This document shows positions 50,929 through 51,437 of a stretch of 51,437 nucleotides of DNA, one piece after another. The notes beneath the pieces are model-generated. The model was given only the letters and a program-made list of their open reading frames with translations, searched no databases and was not told where the DNA came from. The translations under genes were made by a program, and so were the position numbers. How positions within the stretch are numbered: position 1 is the first letter of the stretch; the number at the start of each line of letters is the position of its first letter. Source of the stretch: Marine Group I thaumarchaeote (GTDB taxonomy: Archaea; Thermoproteota; Nitrososphaeria; Nitrososphaerales; Nitrosopumilaceae); the NCBI GenBank assembly GCA_013390905.1, contig JACATG010000008.1, positions 1-51,437 on the forward strand. Reading direction: 5' to 3'.

Positions 50929-51437
50929 TTGTCTCAAGAATTAGAAAGAGTTTATACAATTAATCTCGGTAAAGTGAAGCTTTCACAGTCACAACATAGA
51001 GCTGTTAGAGCAATTAACATGATTAAAGAATTTGCTCGTCATCACATGAAAGTCGAGGAAATTAAAATTGAAGAAGAGCTAGCTCATCAAGTTTGGGCTA
51101 GGGGAGTTAGACGTCCTCCAAGAAAAATTCGAGTTAGAATGACCAAAACCGATGATGGTTATATTCTTGTTTCTCAATATGACGAAGAAGCAGAATCTAA
51201 AGTATCTTCTGAAAAAGATACCAAGAAAGTTGAAGACAAAGTAGAAGAACCATCTACAGAAGCCAAAGAAGTTGAAGACAAAGTAGAAGAACCATCTACA
51301 GAAGCCAAAGAAGTTGAAGACAAAGTAGAAGAACCATCTACAGAAGCCAAAGAAGTTGAAGACAAAGTAGAAGAACCATCTACAGAAGCACCAAAGAAAG
51401 AGAAACCATCTAAAGAAGCACCAAAGAAAAAATCATA
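50929..51437 (+). CDS. rpl31e: Large-subunit ribosomal protein L31e with repetitive acidic tail (cut by the window edge)
   Basis: TTG start right after rpl39e. The first 85 residues are L31e (LERVYTINLGKVKLSQSQHR; AINMIKEFARHHMKVEEIKI; RGVRRPPRKIRVRMTKTDDG). Some 80 residues of EVEDKVEEPSTEAK repeats and a PKKEKPSKEAPKKKS end follow. The last two bases of the window are TA in frame, so the next base probably completes a stop codon. L31e sits near the tunnel exit; ordinary L31e lacks such a tail. Confidence 0.93.
   Translation, partial: MSQELERVYTINLGKVKLSQSQHRAVRAINMIKEFARHHMKVEEIKIEEELAHQVWARGVRRPPRKIRVRMTKTDDGYILVSQYDEEAESKVSSEKDTKKVEDKVEEPSTEAKEVEDKVEEPSTEAKEVEDKVEEPSTEAKEVEDKVEEPSTEAPKKEKPSKEAPKKKS
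51229..51390 (+). repeat. Four tandem 42-bp repeats inside rpl31e
   Basis: Copies begin at 51229, 51271, 51313 and 51355 and are virtually identical at DNA level. Each encodes VEDKVEEPSTEAKE. The last copy diverges in its final codons. Confidence 0.93.

Noticed and set aside
51174-51365. Minus-strand frame with SSTSLASVDG repeats
   Set aside because: Antisense shadow of the rpl31e tail repeats.

Overview
The window is a gene-dense, low-GC archaeal chromosome segment. Ribosomal proteins are of archaeal type (P0, P1/L12, L18, L19e, L30, L31e, L32e, L39e). Other archaeal markers are the DnaG-type primase, prefoldin alpha, archaeal adenylate kinase, Cbf5, diphthine synthase, DtdA and CTP-type riboflavin kinase. 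Dual LysW-based lysine/arginine synthesis, an ATP-type PEP carboxykinase, a two-subunit 2-oxoacid:ferredoxin oxidoreductase, a DphB-DUF357 fusion, B12-dependent MetH and many TTG/GTG or apparently leaderless starts point to Thaumarchaeota (Nitrososphaerota), most like the marine Nitrosopumilus group. No ammonia-oxidation gene lies in the window, so the genus is an inference. I see no insertion sequence, prophage, CRISPR array or plasmid signature, and no gene-free stretch longer than about 160 bases.

Layout. 1-1.3 kb: edge of alaS and a secreted sugar-dehydrogenase-like protein. 1.4-8.2 kb: a translation region with rpl12 and a TRIC-like channel on plus; rplP0-rpl1 and rpl11-nusG-secE on minus, split by an Lrp regulator on plus; then dtdA-ogt facing rpl19e-rpl32e. 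8.3-15.4 kb: pckA, a secreted subtilase, sod, pfdA-ftsY and argF. 15.4-22.2 kb: the distal spc-type operon rpl18-rps5-rpl30-rpl15-secY-adkA-DUF106-cmk-cbf5 plus a membrane-anchored unknown, then an intron-containing tRNA-Ser(GGA). 22.3-31.8 kb: an L-2-hydroxyglutarate-type oxidase, two small unknowns, a tiny minus-strand gene with a hairpin terminator, a D-2-hydroxyacid dehydrogenase, a 48-residue zinc ribbon, korAB, iscA-like, dnaG, ribK and ribL. 31.8-42.0 kb: dphB-DUF357 and the lysine/arginine block lysK, lysX, lysW1, homocitrate synthase, an Lrp regulator, lysJ, lysZ, lysY, argX, lysW2, argG. 42.1-45.8 kb: a NitT/TauT-type ABC importer and an MFS transporter. 45.9-50.7 kb: split methionine synthase, a MetF-like protein and a Nudix hydrolase. 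The window ends in rpl39e-rpl31e.

How the genes work together. The lysine/arginine block holds two carrier proteins and two carrier ligases but one copy each of the downstream kinase, reductase, aminotransferase and deacetylase. Those four probably serve both pathways. argF at 14.5 kb and argG complete most of the ornithine-to-arginine branch. KorAB can supply 2-oxoacids, PckA links oxaloacetate to PEP, and RibK/RibL make FMN and FAD. The MetF-like protein and MetH1/MetH2 form a methyl-transfer module that needs cobalamin.

The most notable observation is that the two carriers differ at the residue that does the chemistry. LysW2, next to argX, ends in the usual EDWGE. LysW1, next to lysX, ends in EDWGQ, so its terminal side chain would be an amide that cannot be activated as usual. 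Other points are the start problem of pckA, repeat-built tails on FtsY and L31e, helix-turn-helix domains on both flavin enzymes, a shared TATA element between two leaderless genes, and a sharply bounded GC-rich codon patch inside secY.
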